A DNA stretch of 58,840 nucleotides from contig NZ_SWJE01000026.1 of assembly GCF_005144415.1 (NCBI RefSeq), positions 1-58,840 of the forward strand, written 5' to 3'. The notes under the pieces were generated by a model. It did not search any database. It was given only the letters and a program-made list of their open reading frames with translations, and had not been told where the DNA came from. The DNA is from Trinickia terrae (GTDB taxonomy: Bacteria; Pseudomonadota; Gammaproteobacteria; Burkholderiales; Burkholderiaceae). Both the position numbers and the translations under genes were made by a program. Below are positions 16,010-25,400 of this stretch, in pieces; position 1 is the first letter of the stretch, and each line of letters begins with the position of its first letter.

Positions 16010-17596
16010 TCAGAACAACTGCCGGAACACCCAGTAAAGCGCGCCAGAGAGCGCGATTGACGCCGGCAGCGTCAGCACCCACGCGAGCACGAGGCTGCGC
16101 ACGGTGCTCCATTGCAGGCCGGAGCCGTTGGCCGCCATCGTGCCGGCGACGCCGGAGGCGAGCACGTGCGTGGTCGAGACCGGCAGGCCCCAGGCGTCGG
16201 CCATGCCGATCGTCGCCATCGCCACCGCTTCGGCGGAGGCGCCTTGCCCGTAGGTCAGGTGCTGCTTGCCGATCTTCTCGCCGACGGTCACGACGATGCG
16301 CTTCCAGCCGACCATCGTGCCGAGGCCGAGCGCGATCGCGACGGCCACCTTCACCCAGGTCGGGATGAACTTCGTGGCGTGGTCGATCTGGCTCCTGTAG
16401 TTGTCGATGGCCTTCTTGTCGTCCGGTGCGAACGCGACGGCCTTCGACTTCTCGATCAGCCGGATCGCTTCCGACGTGACGTACATGTTGTTGCGGACGT
16501 TGTCGACGATGTTTTGCGGCACCGCGGCCATCGAGCCCGATTGATGGACCTGCTCGCCGATGATGTCGGTGACCTGCTTGAGCGCGGGCATCGTTTCGGG
16601 GGCCAGCTGACGCGTGCGCACGTACTTTTCGACTTCGGCGCGCGGATCGGCGACGGACGGCGCGCCGTTCGTGTACTTGGCGAGCGTCGCGGACGCATGC
16701 TGCGCCACGGCGATGAAGGTCTCGGTTTCCGCGGGCGTCACGGCCTTGTTGAGCGCGTAGGCGGTCGGCACCGTGCCGATCAGGATCAGCATGATGAGAC
16801 CCATGCCCTTTTGGCCGTCGTTCGAGCCGTGCGCGAACGACACGCCCGTGCAGGTCAGGATCAACAGCGCGCGAATCCAGAAGGGAGGCGGCTTGTCCTT
16901 CACCGGCTCCTGATAGAGCTTCGGCACGCGCACGAGCGCTTTGAGCACGAGCAGCAGCAGCGCCGAGAGCAGGAAGCCGACCATCGGCGAGAACAGCAGC
17001 GCCTTGCCGACGCCCGACGCCTGTCCCCAATCGACGCCGCTCGTGCCAGACGGCCCGTGAATCAGCTGATTCATCAGGCCGACGCCGATGATCGAGCCGA
17101 CGAGCGTATGCGAGCTCGACGACGGCAGGCCGAAGAACCACGTGCCGAGGTTCCAGATGATCGCGGCGATCAAGAGCGCGAACACCATCGCGAAGCCCGC
17201 GCCGCTGCCGACCTGCAGGATCAGCTCTACGGGCAGCAACTGCAGGATGCCGAACGCCACGGCGCCGGACGAGACGAGCACGCCAAGGAAATTCCACGCG
17301 CCCGACCAGACCACCGCGAGATGCGGTTCGAGTGAATGCGTGTAGATGACGGTTGCCACGGCGTTGGCCGTGTCGTGAAAGCCGTTGACGAATTCGAAGC
17401 CGAGGGCGATGAGCAGTGCGACGGCGAGAAGCAGGTAGGGTAGCGTGGAGCCTAGCTTGACGGGTTGCAGGTCGGTGGCGATGTGGGTGGCGACGTAGAT
17501 GGCGCCGGCCGCGATGATTAGTAAAAAGATGGCGAAACTGATGTTGCGTCCGCGTCCTGTCAACGAGCTCGTCTGAGGATAGGAGAGGTCTGGCAT
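16010..17596 (-). CDS. PiT family inorganic phosphate transporter
   Basis: The 528-residue membrane protein has the two PiT signature repeats: GFEFVNGFHDTANAVATVIYTHS near the N-terminus and SFAHGSNDGQKGMGLIMLI in the middle. GLPSSSSHTLVGSIIG and GLPVSTTHVLASGVAGTM form the paired half-sites. PiT proteins import phosphate, usually as a metal-phosphate complex, with protons or sodium across the inner membrane. A ~150-residue soluble loop separates the two halves (about 295-430). ATG 17596 (MPDLSYPQ) has a GGAG at the right distance; ATG at 17626 is an alternative adding 10 residues. Neighbours PPK2 and an NRAMP-like transporter suggest a phosphate and divalent-metal theme. Confidence 0.9.
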   Translation of the reverse strand: MPDLSYPQTSSLTGRGRNISFAIFLLIIAAGAIYVATHIATDLQPVKLGSTLPYLLLAVALLIALGFEFVNGFHDTANAVATVIYTHSLEPHLAVVWSGAWNFLGVLVSSGAVAFGILQLLPVELILQVGSGAGFAMVFALLIAAIIWNLGTWFFGLPSSSSHTLVGSIIGVGLMNQLIHGPSGTSGVDWGQASGVGKALLFSPMVGFLLSALLLLVLKALVRVPKLYQEPVKDKPPPFWIRALLILTCTGVSFAHGSNDGQKGMGLIMLILIGTVPTAYALNKAVTPAETETFIAVAQHASATLAKYTNGAPSVADPRAEVEKYVRTRQLAPETMPALKQVTDIIGEQVHQSGSMAAVPQNIVDNVRNNMYVTSEAIRLIEKSKAVAFAPDDKKAIDNYRSQIDHATKFIPTWVKVAVAIALGLGTMVGWKRIVVTVGEKIGKQHLTYGQGASAEAVAMATIGMADAWGLPVSTTHVLASGVAGTMAANGSGLQWSTVRSLVLAWVLTLPASIALSGALYWVFRQLF

Positions 17597-17932
17597 GGCC
17601 GGCTCCGTGGTCGCGAGACTTGCCATGCTACTGCGCAAGTCTCGCGTGGATGATGAAGGATTTGTGTCGCTTTTCTTACAAGCTTGGTGATGCGAAATAA
17701 ATAGCGCGGGCTATTTGATATGAATAAATTTGAAAATCGGGAGTCGGGCAAAGAGGCTCGCGGCGGGATTGCGCGGGTACGCAAACTGGATAGTTCATGC
17801 GGATCGTGCATGCCTCGCGATTATTTGAACGTCGGCGTGTTTCATCGCCGTGACGGGCATTATCTTTAAAAGTAAGTCTAATCTGCAAGCGGTATTCTTT
17901 GACTTTTCTCAAATCAGCTATTGAAGGATTGA
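17597..17932. promoter_or_regulatory. divergent promoter region between pit and the NRAMP-like gene
   Basis: This 336-base gap is AT-richer than its flanks and must hold promoters for both genes. A ribosome binding site (GAAGGA) precedes the NRAMP start. I looked for a manganese or magnesium riboswitch and saw no convincing conserved core. Confidence 0.5.
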
Positions 17933-19198
17933 ATGGATCAATTCCGGCTTGCCGCCAAACGTTTGCCCGTGCTTCGCTCAATTGCCGTGTGGGGCCCCGG
18001 GCTCCTCGTGATGCTGGCCGACACCGACGCCGGCAACGTCGTCACGGCCGCGCAGGCCGGCGCGCAATGGGGCTATCGGCTGCTGCCGCTGCTCATGCTT
18101 CTGGCGCCGTTCCTCTATATGGTCCAGGAGCTGGCGGTGCGGCTCGGCATCTACACCGGCCGTGGGCACGGCGAGCTGATACGCGAGCACTTCGGCGCCG
18201 GATGGGCGTGGCTATCGGTCGCGGGGCTCGCGGTGGCGACCGCCGGCACGCTCGTCACCGAGTTCACGGCCGTGGCGGGGATCGGCGAGATGTTCGGCGT
18301 GTCGCGCTCGCTCACGCTGCCTGCCGCCGCGCTTGCGCTTCTCGCTGTCGTCGCGACCGGATCGTACCGGCGCATCGAGCGGACCGCGCTCGCGATCGGT
18401 CTCTTCGAGCTGGCATTCTTCGCGGTCGCCTGGGCGACGCATCCCGATTGGCGTGTGTTCGCCGCCGATGTCGCCGATCTGCCGCTCGGCAACCGCGAGT
18501 TCCTGTATCTGACAGCGGCGCTGATCGGCGCCGTGTTCAATCCGTGGATGGTGTTCTACCAGCAGGCGGCCGTCGCCGACAAAGGGCTGACGCCCTCCGA
18601 CTGCCAGGCCGAGCGCTGGGATACGGCCGCGGGCGCCCTGCTGACGCAGGCGCTGACGGGGGCGGTGCTCGTCGCCGCGGCGGCGACGCTGGGCGGCGCG
18701 CACGGCGCGAACGGGATGCGCGGCTCGCTCGACAGCGTCGGCGAGATCGGCGCGGCGCTTGCACCGGTGCTCGGCGCGCAGTGGGGGCGCGCCGTGTTCG
18801 GCGCCGGCGTGCTCGGCGCGGCGATGGTGGCGGCGATCGTCGCGTCGCTGGCGCTCGCCTGGGGGATCGGCGAGGTCGCCGGTTTCCGGCGCTCGCTCGA
18901 ATACCGGCCGCAGCAGGCGCCGTGGTTCTACGGCGTCTATCTGGTGGCGGTGGCCGGCAGCGCCGCGCTCGTCTGGGGGGCGCCCGATCTCGTCTGGCTC
19001 AATATCGCGGCGCAGGTCGTCAATGCCTTCCTGCTGCCGCTCGTGCTCGGCTTGCTGATCGCGCTCGCCGTGAAGGCGCTGCCCGAAGCCGCGCGCCTCT
19101 CGCGTCCGTACCGATGGATACTGGCCGCGGCGACCTCCGTCCTCTGCGCGGTGGGCTGGTTCGGCGCGATGTGGGGGTGGATCTGCGGCGTAAAATGA
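17933..19198 (+). CDS. NRAMP-related divalent metal transporter, divergent metal site
   Basis: The 421-residue protein has ~11 membrane helices and NRAMP architecture. In TM1 the canonical DPGN metal motif reads DAGN (residues 32-35, in LADTDAGNVVTAAQAG). In TM6 the canonical MPH reads NPW (in GAVFNPWMVFYQQ), so the metal-binding Met and the conserved His are both missing. In NRAMP proteins the Met favours transition metals over Ca/Mg; relatives lacking it (NRMT type) have been described as magnesium transporters. I infer altered selectivity, possibly Mg or a broader range. It is divergent from pit, with a LysR gene 73 bases downstream in the same direction. Confidence 0.82.
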   Translation: MDQFRLAAKRLPVLRSIAVWGPGLLVMLADTDAGNVVTAAQAGAQWGYRLLPLLMLLAPFLYMVQELAVRLGIYTGRGHGELIREHFGAGWAWLSVAGLAVATAGTLVTEFTAVAGIGEMFGVSRSLTLPAAALALLAVVATGSYRRIERTALAIGLFELAFFAVAWATHPDWRVFAADVADLPLGNREFLYLTAALIGAVFNPWMVFYQQAAVADKGLTPSDCQAERWDTAAGALLTQALTGAVLVAAAATLGGAHGANGMRGSLDSVGEIGAALAPVLGAQWGRAVFGAGVLGAAMVAAIVASLALAWGIGEVAGFRRSLEYRPQQAPWFYGVYLVAVAGSAALVWGAPDLVWLNIAAQVVNAFLLPLVLGLLIALAVKALPEAARLSRPYRWILAAATSVLCAVGWFGAMWGWICGVK

Positions 19199-19271
19199 GC
19201 GCCCCGTTTGAGTCATCCGGCATATTCGCCATGCCGGTGACCCTTCCGATCCTTGTCATTGGGCCCGCGAC

Positions 19272-20225
19272 TTGAAACGAAAAATGCCCGCGCTGAACGC
19301 GCTCAAAGCCTTCGAGGTGGCCGGCCGCACCGGCAGCTTCACGCGTGCGGCCGAACTGCTGAACGTGACGCAAAGCGCAGTCAGCCGCCAGGTCCGGCAG
19401 TTGGAAGAGCAGCTCGAGGAGACGCTCCTCGAGCGCCGCCATCACCGGCTCGAGCTGACCGCCGCGGGCCGCCTGCTGCTGCAGGCGCTGCAGCAGTCGT
19501 TCGACAAGATCGAGCTGACGGTGCGCAGCATCCAGGAGAAGACGCACTTCAACCGCCTGCGCGTGAATGCGCCGCCCACCTTTACGAGCCGCTGGCTGAT
19601 GCCGCGCCTCGGCCGGCTGCGCGAGCAGCATCCGGAGCTCGAAATCAGCCTCACGACACGCACGCAGGACAGCCTCGCCGAATCGAGCGTGCTCGACTGC
19701 GCGATCCGCTTCGGCAACGGCGAGTGGGAGGGGCTCGACAACGTGCTCCTGATGCACGAGCGGCATATCGCCGTCTGCGCGCCGGCGCTCCTCGTGCGGC
19801 GGCAGGACGAGGAAAGCATCGACCTGAACCGCTTCACGCTCCTGCATGTGCTCGCGAGCGACGACCAGCGCTACCTGACCTGGCAGCACTGGCTGAAGGC
19901 GGCGGGCATCGAGGGCGTCGATACGCGGGGCGGCTACGAGTTCGACTTGCTCGACCACGCGATCCGCGCGGCGGTCGACGGCCTCGGCATCACGATCGCG
20001 GATCGCAACATGGTGGCGCGCGAGCTCGCGAGCGGGCAGCTGACGCAGGTGCTCAACGTGCACGTCGACGGCCACCAGTCCTATTGGCTCGTGACGCGCC
20101 CCGAGCAGACCGCGCTGCCGCATCTCGTCCAGTTCAAGGAGTGGCTGCAGCACGAAGTCTGGCTCGCGGGACGCAACCAGGAGCCGTCCTCGCCGTCGCG
20201 CGAGCCGCTGCAGGCGCGTCTTTGA
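19272..20225 (+). CDS. LysR family regulator, GcvA type
   Basis: The 317-residue protein has an N-terminal winged helix (LNALKAFEVAGRTGSFTRAAELLNVTQSAVSRQVRQLEE, about 7-46) and a periplasmic-binding-type effector domain typical of GcvA (FTSRWLMPRLGRLREQHPELEISL). Start TTG 19272 keeps the basic MKRKMPALNAL lead seen in GcvA relatives; ATG 19284 would shorten it by four residues. Such regulators usually act on a neighbouring or divergent gene, but here both neighbours are awkward: the NRAMP gene is upstream on the same strand and the biosynthetic operon is convergent. Its target is therefore unclear. Confidence 0.88.
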   Translation: MKRKMPALNALKAFEVAGRTGSFTRAAELLNVTQSAVSRQVRQLEEQLEETLLERRHHRLELTAAGRLLLQALQQSFDKIELTVRSIQEKTHFNRLRVNAPPTFTSRWLMPRLGRLREQHPELEISLTTRTQDSLAESSVLDCAIRFGNGEWEGLDNVLLMHERHIAVCAPALLVRRQDEESIDLNRFTLLHVLASDDQRYLTWQHWLKAAGIEGVDTRGGYEFDLLDHAIRAAVDGLGITIADRNMVARELASGQLTQVLNVHVDGHQSYWLVTRPEQTALPHLVQFKEWLQHEVWLAGRNQEPSSPSREPLQARL

Positions 20226-20248
20226 GACGAGCACGGAAGAAGTGCCCC

Positions 20249-20277
20249 AGGGCCTGTTATTGGTGTGAACAGGCCCT
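20249..20277. terminator. hairpin between convergent LysR and O-methyltransferase genes
   Basis: A perfect 10-base-pair stem (20249-20258 with 20268-20277) encloses a 9-base loop. Its right arm contains most of the TAG stop codon of the leftward O-methyltransferase gene. There is no T tract, so it may be a repeat-derived hairpin rather than a classical terminator; the right-arm strand shares a 14-mer with 42225-42238. Confidence 0.5.
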
Positions 20278-20944
20278 AGGCGGACACGACCGTGACGGAG
20301 AATCCGTCCCAGCCTTTGGCGCCGACCGTCTGCACGGCGGTCGTATCGAGGCGCGGGTTCGCCCCGAGCAATTCGAAATACTGCCGGACGCCGACGACGT
20401 CCGGATCGTGATTGCCGGGGTCGGCGACGCGACCCTTGCGGACGACGTTGTCGCCGATGATCACGGTGCCCGGGCGCGACAACTTGAGCGAAAGCTGCAG
20501 ATAGGCAGGGTTGCTTTCCTTGTCCGCATCGATGAACACCAGATCGAACGGCTCCGTTTCGGCCTCGATGAGGCGCTCGAGGCTCTGCACGGCGGTCCCG
20601 ACGACCACCGAGACGACCTTCGACAAGCCAGCCGATTCGATATTCCGGCGCGCCAGCTCGGCGTACTCGGCATTCGACTCCAGGGAGATCAGCGTGCCGT
20701 CGGACGGTAGCGCCCTGGCGAGCCAGATGGTGCTGTATCCGCCCAGCGTGCCGATTTCGAGAATCCGCCTGGCGTTCTTGATCCTGGCGAACAGGTGCAG
20801 GAGCTTGCCTTGATTGGGCGCGACGTTGATGGTGGGCAGGCCGGCCTCCTCGCTGGATTTCAAGGTGGCGTCGAGCGCCGCGTCGGAGGGCACCAGTGCG
20901 CCGGAAAAATAGCTGTCGACGGCGTTCCATTGTTCTTGGCTCAT
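20276..20944 (-). CDS. class I SAM-dependent O-methyltransferase (catechol/caffeoyl-CoA type)
   Basis: The 222-residue protein is a Rossmann methyltransferase: SAM motif I ILEIGTLGGYST, an acidic residue in TLISLESNAEYAELAR, and LVFIDADKESNPAYLQL carrying the DADK metal/substrate site of the COMT/CCoAOMT family. This family methylates vicinal hydroxyls with Mg2+. ATG 20944 is chosen for its AAAGGA ribosome binding site; an upstream in-frame extension has none. It is the last gene of a leftward operon after the FAD oxidoreductase (88-base gap). I infer that it O-methylates the product of that operon. Confidence 0.85.
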   Translation of the reverse strand: MSQEQWNAVDSYFSGALVPSDAALDATLKSSEEAGLPTINVAPNQGKLLHLFARIKNARRILEIGTLGGYSTIWLARALPSDGTLISLESNAEYAELARRNIESAGLSKVVSVVVGTAVQSLERLIEAETEPFDLVFIDADKESNPAYLQLSLKLSRPGTVIIGDNVVRKGRVADPGNHDPDVVGVRQYFELLGANPRLDTTAVQTVGAKGWDGFSVTVVSA

Positions 20945-21032
20945 GAATCGTCCTTTCAGGTGGGTTGAAAACGTGGGCAAGCCGGCTGGAGGCGCCGGCC
21001 TGCGCGATTCGCGACGAGGCTGCCGTACGCGC

Positions 21033-22472
21033 TCAGGCCGCGGCCTCGACTCGCAGTTCCTCCGTGCTCGCGGCGAGCGAGTGCGTCAGGTCGGCGGCAA
21101 TGACCTTGGCATGGATCGAGAGACGCTCCAGCGCTGATACGTAGAAAACGCGTCCGCGGCTCAATTGGCCGATGACATAGACGTTCGACAAGGGCCGGAT
21201 CCGATGGGTCGCCGGATCGCATTCGATGCCGCCGAACTCGCAGCGCGCCACGATCCGGCTGCGCAGCAGGTTGTCCAGCAGCGGCGAATCGATCTCGCGC
21301 ACGTCAGCCGGCGTGCCGCTCGCATCGATCAAATAATCGACGGTGACGTGCGCGTCGCGCATGGCCACGGTCAGGGTGCCGTCCGGCTCGGGCGTTGCGC
21401 CTCGATAGCCGCCGTGAATGCGCAGCGAGCCTTCGCGCAGCATCCTCGCGATTGTTCTGGCGTTCGACGGCGGCATCGGATGGCGGTAGCTCATCCACAA
21501 GCCCTGGTACTTGCGCAGGAAGAGGCGTTTGTGGAATGGGCTCAGCCGCAGCCAATACGCGTCGATGAAATGCTTGGTTTCGTCGAGCAGCGCGTGCCAG
21601 AGGCGCGGTGCGCCTGCCTGTTCGAGTTCTCGCTCGAGCCGCGCGGCCTCGTCTTTTTCCGTGACGAATCCCGCGTATTCGGCGCTCGCGCCGGCGGCGT
21701 CCAGATACTCGCGTATCGCGCGCACGAAGGCGCGCAGCGACGACTCCGCCGGGGGGCGCGCCACGGGCAGCTCATGCTCGGGGAGCCGCTTGCCGCGCAC
21801 GAGCGGAAGGCGGCCCGAGCCCGAGAACATTGCAACCTGGCGGACCCCTTGTTCGTGCAGCAGCAGCGCGATGTCGACGGCGGTCAGCTTGCTGCCGACA
21901 ATGCCAACCCGCGCATCGGGCGGAATGGCGCGCACCGCATCGAGGGCGTGATACGGATTGGCAATGTACCGCCGGCCGCCCGCCACACGCTCGCGTTTGC
22001 GCAGATGCCCCATGGCGAGCACGACGCGGTCGACGGTGTAGGTTTGCGTCGCGCCGAACAGCAGGTACTCGTTCCCGCGGACCTGCATGTCGCCGATTTC
22101 ATCGCGCACGACTTCATGGCGGATACGCAGTGCCCGCAGTTTGGCGAGCGACGCCTCGAGGACGTCCGCCAGATACCCGCCCATATGCGTCCGCTCCACG
22201 TAGTCCGTCGCGTCGACCCGGCCAGGAAACCGATGCGAGAGCCAATCGATGAATTCATCCGGGCGCTCGGGATGGGCGCCCAGCAGCGACGCCTGCATGT
22301 TCAGGATGAAGCGCTCATCATTGAACGCGCGGCCGTAGGGCACGCCCGCCCCGAGCTCCTTCTGGTTCTCGAACATCAGGATCTCGACAGGGCTGCCTTC
22401 CGACAGGCGGTCGGCAATGGCGCGCAGCACCAGCGTTCCGCTGCTGCCCAATCCAACAATCGCGATACGCAT
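21033..22472 (-). CDS. FAD/NAD(P)-binding oxidoreductase (NAD_binding_9-like)
   Basis: The 479-residue protein opens with a dinucleotide-binding fold (RIAIVGLGSSGTLVLRAI) and has FILNMQASLLGAHPERPDEFIDWL and a second nucleotide site (ARVGIVGSKLTAVDIALLLHEQG, ~200). This layout matches the FAD/NAD(P)-binding proteins grouped as NAD_binding_9, related to flavin monooxygenases. A substrate cannot be predicted. ATG 22472 follows GAGGTG and lies only 8 bases after the stop of the BKACE fusion gene, so the two are translationally linked. A redox step (hydroxylation or dehydrogenation) between chain formation by the fusion protein and O-methylation is a reasonable inference. Confidence 0.8.
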   Translation of the reverse strand: MRIAIVGLGSSGTLVLRAIADRLSEGSPVEILMFENQKELGAGVPYGRAFNDERFILNMQASLLGAHPERPDEFIDWLSHRFPGRVDATDYVERTHMGGYLADVLEASLAKLRALRIRHEVVRDEIGDMQVRGNEYLLFGATQTYTVDRVVLAMGHLRKRERVAGGRRYIANPYHALDAVRAIPPDARVGIVGSKLTAVDIALLLHEQGVRQVAMFSGSGRLPLVRGKRLPEHELPVARPPAESSLRAFVRAIREYLDAAGASAEYAGFVTEKDEAARLERELEQAGAPRLWHALLDETKHFIDAYWLRLSPFHKRLFLRKYQGLWMSYRHPMPPSNARTIARMLREGSLRIHGGYRGATPEPDGTLTVAMRDAHVTVDYLIDASGTPADVREIDSPLLDNLLRSRIVARCEFGGIECDPATHRIRPLSNVYVIGQLSRGRVFYVSALERLSIHAKVIAADLTHSLAASTEELRVEAAA

Positions 22473-22480
22473 GGGGCACC

Positions 22481-25400
22481 TCACGCGAAAGACAGGGAGT
22501 CGGCCGAACGGCCCGTTGCGGTTGCCGCCTCGCCGGCAGCGTCAGGCCCGCTGCGCAATTCGCGCAGCACCGAGGTCGCACCGGCCTCCGCCGGCGCATG
22601 GTAGACGACCGACAGCCAGTGCCTCAGCCAGCGCGGGGTTCCTTCCAGGTAGCGGCGAATCGAATGGCCGTCGTGCTGACGGGCAGCATCGTCCATCAGG
22701 AAGACGCCGGTCAGCCGGGCGACCGTCTTGCCGTGCACGCCGGTGTGCCAGACGATCCCCGCATGGTCGTAGCGGTAGCTGCCTTCCGGCACGAGCCCGC
22801 TGCGTGAGCGCTGCAGCGTGCGCCGCAGCGCGTCGAGCGGCTCGCCCGCCGCGAGCAGATAGTCGGCGGTAGTGGTGCCGGCAAGGCTGCGCACGTCGTT
22901 GAACGCCGTGACGTCGAGCACCGGCGTGCCAGGCCAGTCGAGGCGGACGTCGGAGGCCGAAGCGAAGGAAACGACGATGGCGCGGTCGAACACGGCCCGC
23001 AATTCGTCTTCGTCAAAACCGAGCCGCTGCGCGTCGAGGCGCGTCAGGACGTCGAGCTGCTGCGCCGTCGAAATGCCTGAGCTGTGCGCGAGCAGCTTCA
23101 GGAACGTGAGCCTGCCGATCGAGCTGTTGTCGATGCGGCGCGCGCGGCTGCCGTCGGTATAGAGCGGGAAGCCGTCGCCGTCGCGCGCGGCCAGTTGCGA
23201 TTCGGTGTAGGCGAGCTCGCGCGGCCGGTCCACGAGCCGCGGCAGCAGAAGCCGTTCGTACACGACCCGGGCCGTATGGCCGTGGAACGTGCCGGTGGCG
23301 TCGGCATTCAGGGCGAAGCGGTTGTATAGCATGCTGGCCTCCACCACGGTTTCGCCGTCGAGCTGCCGTCCCGTGTGCGTGATGCCGACAAGACGCAGCG
23401 CGGCATGGCGGGTCGGACGATGGGAGCCGGGCAGCGAAGCGTCGCGAACGATCTGGTCCAGGAAGCCGTGGAAGGTATTGGCAAGCCCCTGCGACAGCTT
23501 CAGGCCCAGCGGATAGTGCGTCGTCGGCGTGCTCGGCAGCACGATCCATTCGATGCCGGCCGCCACGGCCGGCAGTTCGCGCGCGGCGACCACCTGGCGG
23601 ATGGGGCGCTCCGGCTGCCCGTTGGGGTCCGCCGCGCTGATGATCGACCAGACCGGTCCCGGCGCCTTCTGATGCGCGTTCGAACGTGCGCGGAGCTCGA
23701 GCGTCAGTTCGCGGATCGCGTGAAACAGCAGCGCCATCGTCGCGCTGTAGTGCGGGTCGCCGCGCAACTGCCGGTTGAATACGTGGGTGCGGTCGCTGTT
23801 GTAGCGGCACGGGATCGACGCCAGGTATTCGAGGCCGCGCAGCGGCAGCGACTTGAACTGGTCAGCGCGGATGCGGTAGCTCGCGGTCTCGCGGCTGACC
23901 GTTTCCCCGGGGCGTGCGTAACAGGCGAGCGCGTCGTCGTAGCGTGCGGTGGAGTGGCCGCGTTGCGCGAGGATCTCGCGGGCGAAGTTCAGGGCCTGGG
24001 GCGCATAAATGTCGCTGAAGACGAGATGCTCGTGATCGCTATAGCGGTCCTGCTCTTCGATGAAGAAACGGATGTTGACCCCGAGTACGCGAGCGGTTTC
24101 GCGCACCGCCGCGGCGAGCGCCGCAGGGTCTGTCGGCAGGGACGCCGCGGCCGAGAGCAGTTCTGCTGCGAAACGGTCTTCCAACTGCCGGTAAGCGTCG
24201 AGAACGGACGATAGCGCGGCGACGAGCGGTGCCGCGCTCGGCAGGGCCTGCGCATTTGCGGCAAGCGGCACATAGGGCGACAACGCTTTGGTTGTCTTCC
24301 GGAACAGCGCGATTTCGGCTCGCGCCATGCCGAGCTCGTCGCGCAGCGCTTCCGGATCGAGAATTGCGATGCCTCGGCACTCCAGCTCGAGCCGCAGCGC
24401 CCGTACCTGATCGCCCGTGCCGCATGCCCGCCTGATCCCTCCTGGGACGCGCGGATCGAATACGTTGAGCGCATCTTCGAGGCCGACGCGAACACCGTCG
24501 AGATCGAGCGCCAAGGCGAGGCCGACCAGAATGGCGTGGAATGCGCCGGGCAGCAGGATCGAAATTCTCGACGACGGAAAATGCTCGCGCAGCTTCTCGA
24601 CCGTGGGCCGCAGCGCATCGGCGGCGATCCGCACGGCGGCGGCCGCCGATTCGGCGTCGCCGCTTTGCAGCAGCGTGGCAATCTGCTTGCGCGACGCCAC
24701 GTCGATGAGCGAATCGTCGTCGAGCTCGCCGCTGACAGCATCGCGCCGATGCTGGTCGACGGCGGCGACCAGCATGAACAGCACCGGCACGCCGCTTTTC
24801 TGCAGGGCGTCCCGATAGATGCTCGTCGCGTTCTCGACGATCGTGTGGTTGAACACTTCGATTTCCGGCCGGACGCCGATCTTCATGAAGTGTTCGAGCT
24901 GCTGGACGAGAAAGCCGTGCGGATTGTCATAGCCGCCGCCGCTCTGGAACACCACGGGACCGGGGCTGAACGAGGCGACGTCGGGGTGCGCGAGGGCGGG
25001 ACCGTAGTGCTTCAGGTGGGCGCGGCGCAGCGGGCTCTCCGACGCGCTCTTGTTGCCGCGGGCGCTGGTCGACAGGTTGAGGATGGCGGCCGGCTCGAGG
25101 TCGCGCAGCGACGTGACGATGTGCTCGTAGTCGTCCAGGACGATCTGGTTGCGCTGCGCCCCGGTCGAGATGGGGGCGCCGAGACCAGGGATCTCGAGCT
25201 GCCCGCGGTCGTCGTTCGCGCGGGTGTGGAAATGAACCACTGCGGCGCCCTCGACGAGCGACCTGCGGGCATCGTCCACGATTTGTTCCGCCGTGATCGG
25301 CAGATAAGGCGAGCGCCCTTTGCCCGGCTGCCAGTAGCCCGCTCCCCGGTATGCCCAGCCCGCCGCAACGAGTGCGTCGAGAATCGTCGCATCCGCATTC

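Noticed and set aside
17597-17932. Metal riboswitch ahead of the NRAMP-like gene
   Set aside because: The leader is long enough, but no conserved riboswitch core was seen.
19020-20930. 636-codon minus-strand frame crossing the NRAMP, LysR and O-methyltransferase genes
   Set aside because: It spans three recognisable genes on both strands and has low-complexity content.
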